This document shows, piece after piece, positions 43,189-52,900 of a stretch of 64,000 nucleotides of DNA (position 1 is the first letter of the stretch; each line of letters starts with the position of its first letter). Made by a program: the position numbers and the translations under genes. The notes under the pieces are model-generated. The model was not told the origin of the DNA, did not search any database, and saw nothing but the letters and a program-made list of their open reading frames with translations. The stretch is from a bacterium (GTDB lineage: Bacteria > Verrucomicrobiota > Verrucomicrobiia > Limisphaerales > UBA11358), in the NCBI GenBank assembly GCA_021817945.1, contig JAKAFL010000011.1, forward strand, positions 1 through 64,000. The letters run 5' to 3'.

Positions 43189-45075
43189 ATGAGCAAAACA
43201 TCCCAAATAAAGAAATCCAAAATCAAAACCCAGCCTCGCGCAGAAATCGGATCGGCCCGATATGGGCGCGAGATTTTTGTGGAAGCCCTTGAACGCGAGG
43301 GTGTGGAGGTTATTTTTGCCTATCCAGGCGGGGCGAGCATGGAGATTCACCAGGCATTGACCCGTTCCAAGATCCGCACCATTTTGCCCAGGCACGAGCA
43401 GGGGGGCAGTTTTGCGGCGGAAGGATACGCCCGGGCCACCGGCAGGGCTGGCGTCTGCATGGGAACCAGCGGACCCGGCGCCACCAACCTGGTGACTGCC
43501 ATCGCCGATGCCTACATGGATTCCTGCCCGCTCATCGCCATCACCGGCCAGGTGAGCCAAAACATGATCGGACGCGGTGCTTTTCAGGAAACAGACATGA
43601 TCGGGGTGACCTTGCCCATAGTGAAGCACAGCTATCTGGTGACCGATATCAACGATATTCCGCGCATCGTGAAAGAGGCGTTTTACATAGCGCAGTCTGG
43701 CCGTCCCGGGCCTGTGGTCATTGATTTCCCAAAAAACATACAGCAACAGAAAGCCCAGCCCGTCTGGCCCACCGAGGAGGAAATCAAGCGCGGTCTTCGC
43801 GGTTATACCCAGCCTTATTTGAAGGCGGATGACCTGGCATTGAATGAAATCATCGGTTTGATCGAAAAAGCCGAGCGTCCTGTCCTGTATTGCGGGGGCG
43901 GCATCATTACCAGCGGGGCGGCGGCTGAGTTGAAGGCCTTTGCAGAAGCCACGAACATTCCGGTGACCACCACCCTGATGGGGATTGGCGCATTCCCGGA
44001 AACGCATCCTCTTTCCCTTCGGTGGCTGGGAATGCACGGCGCCGCCTTTGCCAATTGGGCCGTGAACGGGGAATATGAATACCGCAAAAACCCGAACGAT
44101 CCCATGGTGAAAATCAAGGATGGCGCTGATTTGCTGCTGGCCTTTGGGGTGCGTTTTGATGACCGGGTGACGGGCAAATTCGAGGAATTTTGCAAGTATG
44201 GCACCATTGTCCACATAGACATTGACGCCTCCGAACTGAACAAAAACCGAAAAGCCCACCTGCCGGTGGTGGGCGACATCAAGGACGCCCTCCAGAGGCT
44301 CAATGCCCTGGTTTCCAAGCGGCCCATCCAGCGCCGGCATGTCTCGTGGCTGGCGCAGATAGACGAATGGAAGAAAAAAGCGCCTTTTGCCTACAGAATC
44401 ACACCTGAAATAGCCAACAGTGACCACATGGTGGATCACATGCAGGGCAGGGAGGAACAGGTGATCCTCCAGCAGATGGTCATTGAGGAGCTTTATGATT
44501 TGACCAAGGGAGAGGCTTACATCACCACGGGTGTGGGTCAGCATCAAATGTGGGCAGGCCAATGGTACAAATACAAATACCCGCGCCAGTTCATAACCAG
44601 CGCAGGCCTTGGTTCCATGGGGTACGGTTATCCCGCCGCCCTGGGAGTGAAGGTGGCTTTACCGGACAAACAAGTGATTGATATTGACGGGGACGGTTCA
44701 TTTTTGATGAACATTCAGGAGTTGGCCACCGCTCATGTTGAAAAAATCGCGGCCAAGGCCATCATCCTCAACAACCAGCACCTCGGCATGGTGGTTCAAT
44801 GGGAGGATAATTTTTATGCCGGCAACCGCGGCCACACCTACTTGGGGGACCCCACCTGCCGTCCGGAGATTTATCCTGATTACGTCAGGGTCTGCAATTC
44901 CTTTGGGGTGAAGTGCGAGCGGGTCATGTTCAAAAAGGACCTGAGAGCGGCCCTGCAGCGCCTGCTGGCTGCGGATGAACCGTACGTCCTGGACGTGGTC
45001 ACCCCTTACAGCACCCACGTCATCCCCTTCATTCCCGCGGGCAAAACCGTTGCGGACATGATCTGGAAGCCTTGA
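43189..45075 (+). CDS. ilvB: Acetolactate synthase large subunit
   Basis: The enzyme joins two pyruvates to acetolactate (or pyruvate and 2-oxobutyrate), the first common step of Val, Leu and Ile synthesis. It needs thiamine diphosphate, FAD and Mg. The ATG at 43189 gives 628 residues. The catalytic Glu is in RHEQGGSFAAEG, the FAD region in LLAFGVRFDDRVTGKF and the ThDP/Mg motif in DIDGDGSFLMNIQELAT ... ILNN. The length is a little above the usual 560-590, mostly because of a charged N-terminal extension and an insert near residue 430. No small regulatory subunit gene is adjacent. Expression is probably attenuated by valine supply. Confidence 0.96.
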   Translation: MSKTSQIKKSKIKTQPRAEIGSARYGREIFVEALEREGVEVIFAYPGGASMEIHQALTRSKIRTILPRHEQGGSFAAEGYARATGRAGVCMGTSGPGATNLVTAIADAYMDSCPLIAITGQVSQNMIGRGAFQETDMIGVTLPIVKHSYLVTDINDIPRIVKEAFYIAQSGRPGPVVIDFPKNIQQQKAQPVWPTEEEIKRGLRGYTQPYLKADDLALNEIIGLIEKAERPVLYCGGGIITSGAAAELKAFAEATNIPVTTTLMGIGAFPETHPLSLRWLGMHGAAFANWAVNGEYEYRKNPNDPMVKIKDGADLLLAFGVRFDDRVTGKFEEFCKYGTIVHIDIDASELNKNRKAHLPVVGDIKDALQRLNALVSKRPIQRRHVSWLAQIDEWKKKAPFAYRITPEIANSDHMVDHMQGREEQVILQQMVIEELYDLTKGEAYITTGVGQHQMWAGQWYKYKYPRQFITSAGLGSMGYGYPAALGVKVALPDKQVIDIDGDGSFLMNIQELATAHVEKIAAKAIILNNQHLGMVVQWEDNFYAGNRGHTYLGDPTCRPEIYPDYVRVCNSFGVKCERVMFKKDLRAALQRLLAADEPYVLDVVTPYSTHVIPFIPAGKTVADMIWKP

Positions 45076-45098
45076 TCCCTTAGCGGGAAAGGCGCAAG

Positions 45099-45133
45099 CT
45101 TGCGGCGGAAGGAAAGGATCGCCTCCGCCGCAA
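45099..45133 (+). terminator. Hairpin downstream of ilvB
   Basis: TTGCGGCGGA (45100-45109) and TCCGCCGCAA (45124-45133) form a 10-bp stem with a 14-nt loop, 24 bp after the ilvB stop. The U tract is missing, so termination efficiency is doubtful. Confidence 0.4.
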
Positions 45134-45214
45134 AGCGATCTTTACCCTCGATTTGGACCTGCAACCAGTTTGTGCAGCGTTCTGTCTCAATTTCAGACCG
45201 GAACTTAAACCGTC

Positions 45215-46042
45215 CTAATTTCCATCGGGACGGACGCAGGCTTCCAAGCGTTGCAGGTCGGTTAAATCGGCTGGAGATTGGGCCAGGGCGAAAACTCCCC
45301 GGAAGATCTTGGGTGCGCGCCACCGCCAGAATTCCACGTGACCATCGGCAAAAGAGAGGTTTGCACCCTGGTTATGGCGGTCGGCCGCCAGGTCCAGCCA
45401 ATACCCTGCCCAATGACTTTCCGGTGAAAAGATTCCAAAGGTGGCATCAAAAATGTCCTGTTCCTGGGTGTCAATCAGCACAAAGGTATCGGCCGGGCCA
45501 GGCTCCTGCATTTCGGATAATTTGTGGTAGGGCCTCAAGGCGGAGCTGCAGTTCAGGCAGATGTCCATGCAATAACTCCGGGTGCGGGGCAGGGTGGGTT
45601 TGCCCGAGACGGTGGATAAATCTGCCGGACAATGGTAAAGAAGCGGTGTGCGGTTGTAGGAAAAAATCAGGCCGGCAGCCACGTTTGCCGTGGTGGTGTC
45701 AAGGGGAGCCAGCCCTGGGCACCACGATTGCGGATTGGCAATGGATTGGGGTTTGTTGGTGGTTTGGATGGAGGATACGTAGCCTCCCGATTGATTGGGC
45801 ACCAAGTCATCATTGTTGTCCTGGCTGTAGAGATGGCAGCAGAGCTGCAATTGCTTGAGGTTGGCAAGGCACGCCAGGCTTTGGGCCTCTTTTTTGGCCT
45901 TTGTCAATGAAGGAAGCAACAAGGCCGCCAGCAAACCCATCACAGTCACGACAACCAGAAGCTCGGTCAAGGTGAACGCCCTGCAATGCGAGGTTCCTGC
46001 CTTCTTTTTGGCGGATGTCATCATGTTGGCGGATGTCATCAT
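45215..46042 (-). CDS. Prepilin-like protein, DUF1559 type
   Basis: The 275-residue product has the prepilin site and helix FTLTELLVVVTVMGLLAALL after a leader of about 22 residues, and it ends with LSFADGHVEFWRW. It is the third protein of this family in the window. The leader begins MMTSANMMTSAKKK because an 18-bp unit is duplicated in tandem at the 5' end (46008-46043), which gives two equivalent start sites (46042 and 46024). It is convergent with ilvB. Confidence 0.85.
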   Translation of the reverse strand: MMTSANMMTSAKKKAGTSHCRAFTLTELLVVVTVMGLLAALLLPSLTKAKKEAQSLACLANLKQLQLCCHLYSQDNNDDLVPNQSGGYVSSIQTTNKPQSIANPQSWCPGLAPLDTTTANVAAGLIFSYNRTPLLYHCPADLSTVSGKPTLPRTRSYCMDICLNCSSALRPYHKLSEMQEPGPADTFVLIDTQEQDIFDATFGIFSPESHWAGYWLDLAADRHNQGANLSFADGHVEFWRWRAPKIFRGVFALAQSPADLTDLQRLEACVRPDGN

Positions 46043-46043
46043 G
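46008..46043. repeat. 18-bp tandem duplication at a start codon
   Basis: The unit TTGGCGGATGTCATCATG occurs twice with no gap and no mismatch. It covers the start codons of the prepilin-like gene read on the minus strand. Confidence 0.9.
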
Positions 46044-46168
46044 TTTCCACAAGAACCTAACCCGGAACACCCGATCTTCCAAAAATTTATTTTTGGAACT
46101 TGCGGGCTTGATTCAGGATGAGGGACGCGATGGCCGGAAGGGAGAGGCCACTGCGGTTTGGGCGGTTT

Positions 46169-47188
46169 TCAGTAGGTTAATAGTTCCAGCTCCCGCAAGC
46201 CTTCGTTGCCCAGTTGCCAGCGTCCACCGCGCCTCACGACCAGGTGCCGGCATGGGTTTGCGCGCTCCTCGCTTTCGTTCACTGAAAGGAGTTGGAATTT
46301 GGCCCTGCTTTTGATTTCCGGCTCCGTTCTGGGCATGAGGGCAAAGGCCACGCCATTGTAGTTCAAGGCGATTTCATAGCCGGCCACCGGCCCGTGCTGG
46401 GCCAGCGGATTGGGCAGCACCAGTTGCGGGTAGCGGTGAAGGTAGGGAAAATTCACCGAGCGAACCAACACCCGGCACAGCGCGGTCTGGCTCCTTAAAA
46501 ATTCCAAAAGGCTGAAATTCCGGCCCTGGGCCTTTTCACCGAGCAGGATGGCCCTGGGATCCAGGCCGTTCAAATTCTGGCCATTCCATTCGCCATGATC
46601 ATTGCGCTGGCCCGGGGAATTGGCGCGAAACCATTCAGCAAAGCGATCGTTTACCAGAACGTTTAATTCAAAATGCAGATGGGCCCGCCATTTGCCAATG
46701 GATTCCACGCTGGAGGTGCGGCCCATGGTGGCGATCACTTCCCCTGAGCGGACCTTTTCCCCAATGAAAAGCCCTGGACGCACCGCACTGAGATGTGCGT
46801 AAAGTGAATAAATCTCCAACCCCTCCACCACGTGCCGGACCACGATGTAGTTGCCGTAATTGGAAAGACCCGGGCGGGTGCTGATATAGACCACCGTGCC
46901 ATCGGCTGTGGCCATGACAGGATCAGTGGGTTCGCCGCGACGATCGGTTTGGAGATGCAGGATGTCCAATCCCTCGTGCATTCTCTGGCTGTTATCCCGC
47001 ACGCAGCCAAAACCGCCGCTTTGCCAGGGGCGTCCGGGGGTGGTGGGGGCAAAAAACCTGAGTTCCTGACCGGGATCAAAAAGGGCATGGTTCGCGGTTG
47101 GGAATTGGAACGGGGTCTGGCCTTGCAGAAGGCTGCAAGTGGCCGCCAAGACCGCCATCCAGAGGAGGTGGAAAGCGGGGCGCTTCAT
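46169..47188 (-). CDS. M23-family (LytM) metallopeptidase, secreted
   Basis: The 339-residue product has a signal peptide (1 to about 23, ending SLLQG). An M23 domain (about 65-185) carries the zinc ligands in MHEGLDILH and RAHLHFELN, and the strands YGNYIVVRH and YAHLSAV typical of lysostaphin-like peptidases. These cut peptidoglycan cross-bridges or act as wall-remodelling factors. The C-terminal 140 residues are of unknown type. It overlaps the gene for a SecD-like lipoprotein by 4 bp on the same strand, which precedes it. Confidence 0.93.
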   Translation of the reverse strand: MKRPAFHLLWMAVLAATCSLLQGQTPFQFPTANHALFDPGQELRFFAPTTPGRPWQSGGFGCVRDNSQRMHEGLDILHLQTDRRGEPTDPVMATADGTVVYISTRPGLSNYGNYIVVRHVVEGLEIYSLYAHLSAVRPGLFIGEKVRSGEVIATMGRTSSVESIGKWRAHLHFELNVLVNDRFAEWFRANSPGQRNDHGEWNGQNLNGLDPRAILLGEKAQGRNFSLLEFLRSQTALCRVLVRSVNFPYLHRYPQLVLPNPLAQHGPVAGYEIALNYNGVAFALMPRTEPEIKSRAKFQLLSVNESEERANPCRHLVVRRGGRWQLGNEGLRELELLTY

Positions 47189-47715
47189 TTGCCGGTCTGG
47201 AGTTTTTTGGCTGTGGCATTGAGCCCGGTCACCCAGGCTTCCGCTTCTTCACGGCTCATGTCCGGCGTGAAGGACAGCCGTCCTGAGGCATTTCGTCCGT
47301 CAATTACCGGCGCGGCAACCCAGCGCCCGTCTTTCAAATGATCTCCCCATTGGGCGAAAATGGCCAGGTGCCTTCCTTCCTCAGCCCCGGTAAATTGTTC
47401 CAGGGTCAGTTTTCCGATCTCGTCAAAGACCAGCTCCACATAAAAACCGCCGGGATTATGAAGAATCTGCGCCCGCAACAAATCGGTTTCGGTGAGAATG
47501 GGGTCATTGCCAATGCGAACCACCACTGGGTCCGCCCGCAACACGGAAACCGTGTGGGTCTGGCTGGCGATGGTGGCTGGGCTTTCCACATGGATTCTAA
47601 CCGCGCCAACCGGCTCCTTGGGTTTATGATGCCAACTGGCACAACCGGAGGTCGCCAGGGTCAGCGTCATAAATGACATGAAATAAATATTGAATAGACG
47701 CGCGTAAAAACTCAT
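47185..47715 (-). CDS. Lipoprotein with a SecD-like head domain
   Basis: From the ATG at 47715 the protein has 176 residues. A lipoprotein signal ends LATSGC. The C-terminal 110 residues resemble the SecDF P1-head fold (GFYVELVFDEIGKLTLEQFT ... RWVAAPVIDGRNASGRLSFT ... EAEAWVTGLN, each written in part). The domain is known from SecD and from stand-alone lipoproteins of unclear role. It is translationally coupled to the LytM peptidase by a 4-bp overlap. Confidence 0.75.
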   Translation of the reverse strand: MSFYARLFNIYFMSFMTLTLATSGCASWHHKPKEPVGAVRIHVESPATIASQTHTVSVLRADPVVVRIGNDPILTETDLLRAQILHNPGGFYVELVFDEIGKLTLEQFTGAEEGRHLAIFAQWGDHLKDGRWVAAPVIDGRNASGRLSFTPDMSREEAEAWVTGLNATAKKLQTGK

Positions 47716-47762
47716 AGTGCCCCCACACAAAATCGCAACCAGCGAACAAAGTAAAGACACTT

Positions 47763-47861
47763 ATGGGAAAACAGCACAACAAAGACCAGCACAAGCAACG
47801 TCGCAAAGCCTATTTGAAGCGCAAGAAATCGGCGCTCAAATCCAAGCTGGCCGCCAAATAG
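47763..47861 (+). CDS. Small basic protein (32 residues)
   Basis: The short frame reads MGKQHNKDQHKQRRKAY followed by a Lys/Arg/Ala helix ending KLAAK, with 14 basic residues among 32. Short proteins starting MGKQHNK are known as conserved small basic proteins in Verrucomicrobia, so this is probably a real gene. The function is unknown; nucleic-acid binding is likely from its charge. It lies divergent from the SecD-like lipoprotein, in the space before comB. No clear ribosome-binding site is seen. Confidence 0.65.
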   Translation: MGKQHNKDQHKQRRKAYLKRKKSALKSKLAAK

Positions 47862-48075
47862 GCCTTCCCTAAACCGGGCCTTCCATAAGCCCGCAGCCCG
47901 CGCGGGCCGCAAAAATCAGCAAGGTTCTCTGACCTCGGTTTCTGGTGATGCCCCTCATGGGTATTATCCAGGGACCTCCGGTGCTTGCCTTTGGTATGGT
48001 TTTAGCCGCCCTGAGACCGTGCTTGGTTGATACCCTTTGGCTTGGTTGATTGAGTTTTGGGGGCCCGTCTGCGCT

Positions 48076-48843
48076 TCAAATCTCGGGCGGGAATCTCCTC
48101 AGGATGCCTTCCGCGTCTGCCGCTGCCACCAGATCGAAACAATCTCGTTGACGACAAAAAGCCACGTCTGCGGCCAAATCCGGCAGGGAAAGCAGTTTTC
48201 GGGCGTTCTGGCTTCCATCAAAAACCGTTGGGAAAGCGGGCAGGGCATGCAAGTAGGCATGCAGGCTTAGCTGGGTGGCATCGGAGTAGGACACCGGCTT
48301 GTTGATGTTTCGATGCAACCAATCGGCCAGAGCACCTGCCGCCAGTGTGTCTTCCAATGCCGCATTGTTTCCGGTGCCGGCGCAAATCATTAGAACCCGG
48401 GTGAATTCCTGTTGCAGGATATGGCGCCCTGTCGCGGCCAGGTTCAGAAACGATCCTGCCATTACCGCGCCAGCCCCCGTGCAAGCCCGGAGAGCGCGCG
48501 TGCCGTTGGTGGTGGTGCTGATGATGGTGCGATGGCGAATGAGGCGGTCTTGAAATTCGCGCGGCGAGTTTCCAAGATCAAATTCCACTCCGCCGGTCAG
48601 GCCTGCGTGAATGCGCACGCCATCGCGTTCACCGGCCAGCAGGCAGTCCGGCCTTCTGGATTTCTCGGCCAGAGCCTCCATCACCCCGCCCACGGGAATG
48701 ATGGCCGCCGCGCCCGCATTCAGCGCGGTTACAAAAGCGCTGGTGGCGCGAAGAATATCAAAAACCACGCAGGCGGTGCCCGCGAGTTTTTCCGGCGTCA
48801 AACCTTCCAGTTCAACCGGGGTGAGAAGGGTTTCAAGCTTCAT
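48076..48843 (-). CDS. comB: 2-phosphosulfolactate phosphatase family protein (ComB)
   Basis: The 255-residue product matches ComB, which hydrolyses 2-phospho-3-sulfolactate to sulfolactate in coenzyme M synthesis. Many bacteria keep the family without the rest of that pathway. Visible family motifs are CVVFDILRATSAFVTAL near the N-terminus, GERDGVRIHAG and TTTNGTRAL. The substrate in this organism is therefore open. It ends 200 bp from the small basic gene. The hydrolase gene upstream on the same strand is 7 bp away, so they probably form an operon. Confidence 0.9.
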   Translation of the reverse strand: MKLETLLTPVELEGLTPEKLAGTACVVFDILRATSAFVTALNAGAAAIIPVGGVMEALAEKSRRPDCLLAGERDGVRIHAGLTGGVEFDLGNSPREFQDRLIRHRTIISTTTNGTRALRACTGAGAVMAGSFLNLAATGRHILQQEFTRVLMICAGTGNNAALEDTLAAGALADWLHRNINKPVSYSDATQLSLHAYLHALPAFPTVFDGSQNARKLLSLPDLAADVAFCRQRDCFDLVAAADAEGILRRFPPEI

Positions 48844-48849
48844 TCATTT

Positions 48850-49719
48850 TCAGTCGGCCTGGCTGGCGGACTCAAGCCGGAGCGTGGCGGATGGGCAATC
48901 CTGTTGGGCCACCTCAAGGCGCACGTGGGTGGCTCCTATTTGGTGCAATTGTTCCGCCATCACATTTTCCGCCAGCTTGGGAGTATTGCATTCCCGGCTC
49001 AAATGGGCCAGGTACAGATGCTTCATCCCAGAGGACATGATTTGGGCCACGGCTTCCGCCGCCGCAGGGTTGGATAAATGCCCGTGCCGCCCAAGAATCC
49101 TCTGTTTCAAACTCCATGATCGCCGTGGGCACGCCTGAAGCATTTTAATGTCATGATTGGATTCCAAAACCAAAACATTGGCATGGCGAATTCGTTCCAG
49201 GATCAATTTGGTGGTATGGCCCAAGTCAGTGGCAAATCCAATGTTTCCGCCCGGGGTGCGAAGAAGGAATCCCACAGGGTCCTGGGCATCGTGAGGAATG
49301 GAAAAGGTTTCCACCTCCACCCCCGTAAAACCTATCCTGTCGCCGGTTTGAAACAATTTCCAATCCACCTGCTTTTTCAAGGCTTCGCGGCTTTCGGCAG
49401 GCGGATCTCCTTCCGTGGCGGGCTTTGGTTTTTTTTTCGCGGTCAGGGCCCAAACCGTGGCTTCCTGGGTCTCCCGGTTGCAGTAAACCGGAATATGAAG
49501 CTTGCCAGCCAGGCCCACAAGGCCCGCGATGTGGTCGCTATGCTCGTGGGTCAGCAAAATGCCTGTCAACTGTTCCGGCGTGCGGCCTATGCCGGCCAGT
49601 CGCTGCCGGATTTGACGCGGGGAAAACCCCGCATCCACCAGCAACCGGGTTTCCCCCGATTCCACATAGGAACAATTGCCGGCAGAACCGCTGCCGAGAA
49701 TGGTGAAAAAAACTGACAC
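48850..49719 (-). CDS. MBL-fold metallo-hydrolase, YycJ/WalJ-like
   Basis: The 289-residue product has the metallo-beta-lactamase core: FTILGSGSAGNCSYVE at the N-terminus, the zinc motif LLTHEHSDHIAGL, IGFATDLGHTT and AHLSRECN near the C-terminus. The best match in pattern is the YycJ/WalJ group, nucleases implicated in wall-metabolism control and DNA repair. It precedes comB by 7 bp on the same strand. Confidence 0.9.
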   Translation of the reverse strand: MSVFFTILGSGSAGNCSYVESGETRLLVDAGFSPRQIRQRLAGIGRTPEQLTGILLTHEHSDHIAGLVGLAGKLHIPVYCNRETQEATVWALTAKKKPKPATEGDPPAESREALKKQVDWKLFQTGDRIGFTGVEVETFSIPHDAQDPVGFLLRTPGGNIGFATDLGHTTKLILERIRHANVLVLESNHDIKMLQACPRRSWSLKQRILGRHGHLSNPAAAEAVAQIMSSGMKHLYLAHLSRECNTPKLAENVMAEQLHQIGATHVRLEVAQQDCPSATLRLESASQAD

Positions 49720-49950
49720 ACGGCAAAATTAGTGCCGCTCCAGGCGCCCCGCAATGGTTTTCACCAGGTTTCAATTCCAAAAATAGAAAGGGTAGCCAAC
49801 GACATGCGTTCAGTCGCCGCAGCCCGGTGGATCTGCCCCACCTGGCATTTGCAGGCCGATATATTGACGGCATGTTTTCTTAACAACATTTAATTGGTAT
49901 AAAGCGTGTTTGTGTGTTACTAAGGTTCCAAACTAAGGCGCTCCTGGCCA

Positions 49951-52900
49951 TTGGCCTTTTTGCGCATGCGATCCATTTTTATGCCATTGATTTTCAGGCA
50001 AATACAAAAGCAAAAGGCGTTCATTCTTTTCCTGTTATGCCTGGGCATGGGCTGGCCTGCGGCATGGGGCGCAGGTTTGAAAACCCTGTATCATCATGTG
50101 CCGGATGTGATCAGAAACCTGCCGGTCCAGGGTGATTTGCCTGGGTCCAACCGCTTGGACCTTGCCATGGGGGTGGCTCTGCGGGATCCGGTCGGTTTAA
50201 GCAATTTTCTGAGCCAAGTCTATGATCCAGCCAGTCCCAACTACCATCATTTCCTGACACCGTCAGAGTTCACCGCCCGGTTTGGACCCACTGCCGCAGA
50301 TTATGAGGCGGTGGAGGATTTTGCCCGTACGAATGGCTTGAAGGTCACTCAAACGTACGGCACCCGGCTTTTGCTGGATGTGCAAGGGTCTGTCGCCAAC
50401 ATTAACCGGGCCTTTCACCTCACCCTGCATGTTTATCATCATCCCACGGAAAAACGGGATTTTTACGCGCCGGACCGGGAGCCGACGGTGGATGCGAGGA
50501 TTCCACTGGTGGATGTCAGTGGCTTGAGCAATTACCAAAGGCCCAAACCGCAATTGGTTCCCAGCCTCAAACCCCGCGCAATGACATCGCCCCGGGGCGC
50601 TTCAGGTCCCCAAGGCAGTTATTGGGGAAATGATTTCCGCCAAGCCTATGTGCCGGGCACAACCCTGGATGGAGCCGGCCAGATGGTGGGTTTGTTGGAG
50701 TTTGATGGGTATTATGATTATGATGTCAATTACTATGCCGCAGCATCCGGCATTCGTTCCGTGCCTGTGGAGCCCGTTCTTTTGGACGGGGTGAATGGGG
50801 TGCCGGGTTTCAGCGGGAGCTCTTCCGGGAACTCAGAAGTTTCCCTCGATATTGAAATGGCCATGGCCATGGCGCCGGGTTTGTCTGCCATTCTGGTTTT
50901 TGAAGGCAATATACCCAACGACGTACTGGGCAGCATGGCAGCCAGCAACCAGGTCACCCAACTGAGTTCGTCCTGGGGTTGGACCGGTGGACCCACCTCC
51001 TCCACGGACACTATCCTCCAGGAAATGGCCGCGCAGGGGCAGTCGTTTTTTGATGCCTCGGGCGATAGCCTGGCCTACACGCTGGGCAATAACTCCACCA
51101 ACGGTGTGGATAACCCCAATTTGCAGAATGCCCCGGCCAGTTCCCCCTATTTGACCAGTGTTGGTGCCACGACACTGACAACTTCGGCCAATGGATCTTT
51201 GGCGGGAGAAACGGTCTGGAACAATGGCTCCGCCGGGACTGGAGGCGGCACCAGCAGCTACTATGGTATCCCATCCTGGCAGGCTGGGGTCAGCATGGCC
51301 AACAATGGCGGGTCCTCCTCTTTTCGCAACATCCCCGATGTGGCGATCGTGGGAGACAACATTTGGGTCTATTATCAGGATGGCCAGGCATCGCCGTTTT
51401 CCGGCACCAGTTGTGCCGCCCCCCTGTGGGCCGGGTTTGCAGCCTTGGCCAATCAAAAGGCCTCCAGCTTGGGAATGTCGCCCCTGGGATTCGTCAACCC
51501 GGCTTTGTACAAATTGGCCGAGGCTTCGTATGGGACCCCCGCTTTTGCAAGCTTTTTTAACGATGTGACCAACGGCAATAACGAGTGGTCGGAAAGCCCA
51601 AACGAATATTCGGCTGTTCCAGGGTTTGACTTGTGTTCCGGCTGGGGCAGCCCCGCCGGCACCAACTTGATCAACGCCCTTTTAGGTTTGGATGACCACA
51701 TGGAAGTCATTCCAGGAGGGCCTGTCACTCTTTCAGGAGCCGTGGGCGGTCCTTTTTCCGTCAATACATTCAGCGAAACCATCTCCAATTTGGGTCCGAC
51801 CACTTTCAAATGGCAAATCACCGGGGTTCCAGCATGGCTCTCGGCTTCCGCGCAGGCTGGCACGCTCGCGGCCTCTGGGCAAAACAGTGTCATTTTTGAT
51901 CTGAATTCAACGACCAGCAACCTTTTGGCGGGGACCTATTCGGCGCCCTTGTGGTTTTCAAATGCCACATCGCACGTCACACAAAGCCGGATGGTGACAT
52001 TGCAGGTTCTTCCAGCCCTGCAGGCCGCCTTGTCTGGTCCTTTGGCCCAGTCCAATTCCCTCAACGCGGCTGGCCCATACGGCGGTCCTTTTGTGCCGTC
52101 CTCCATTGTTTTAACTTTAAGCAATATTGGCGCCTCCTCATTAAATTGGTCCCTGGTGAACACCTCCCAATGGCTTTCGGTTTCGTCCCCGGCCGGAACG
52201 TTGTCGCCGGGCGGTGATTCCACCGTCAACCTATCGGTGGCTGCCTCAGCCAAAACTCTGGTCCCAGGCGCTTACGCAGGCAACCTCGTGGTCAAGGATG
52301 TGAATAATGCTTTCTCTATGACCATCCCGGTCTCCATCTCCGTGGGGCAAAACTTGGTGGCCAATGGCGGTTTTGAAACCGGTGACTTTACAGACTGGTA
52401 TCTTGTGGGTGATCCGATTTACCCAAACTCCAGCACTGCCATTTATAACGGTGTGCTTTTGGCCAGTTCCTATCCTGGTTTTGCCCATACAGGTCAATAT
52501 GGTGCGGCCTTGGGCGAAAGCGGGTTTCTTGCCACCCTCACCCAAAATATAGCCACTTCTCCCGGCCAGCTTTACCTCCTCTCTGCTTGGATTATGGACA
52601 CCACCAATCTACCCACCGCCCAGTTTGAATTGAACTGGGATGGAGCCACGGTTTATAACCTGGTCAATCCACCCTCCTTCAATTGGAATTTGATTCAAGT
52701 TTTGGTCACTGCCTCGCAAGCGTCCACGCCACTCCAAGTGGCCGCAGAGAATGACAACGGGTACTGGGGGCTTGATGACGTCGCCCTCATTCCCGTGCCC
52801 GACGCAGGGTTTGAATCCGTGACCCCTCAAGGCCAGTCCTTGAAACTGACCTGGGCCAGCAGCCCGGGTTTGTTGTATCAGGTCCAATCAACCACCAACC

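Noticed and set aside
43150-44562. 470-codon frame antisense to ilvB
   Set aside because: It is a shadow of the conserved ilvB frame and has no protein-like features, and the sense strand has all catalytic motifs.
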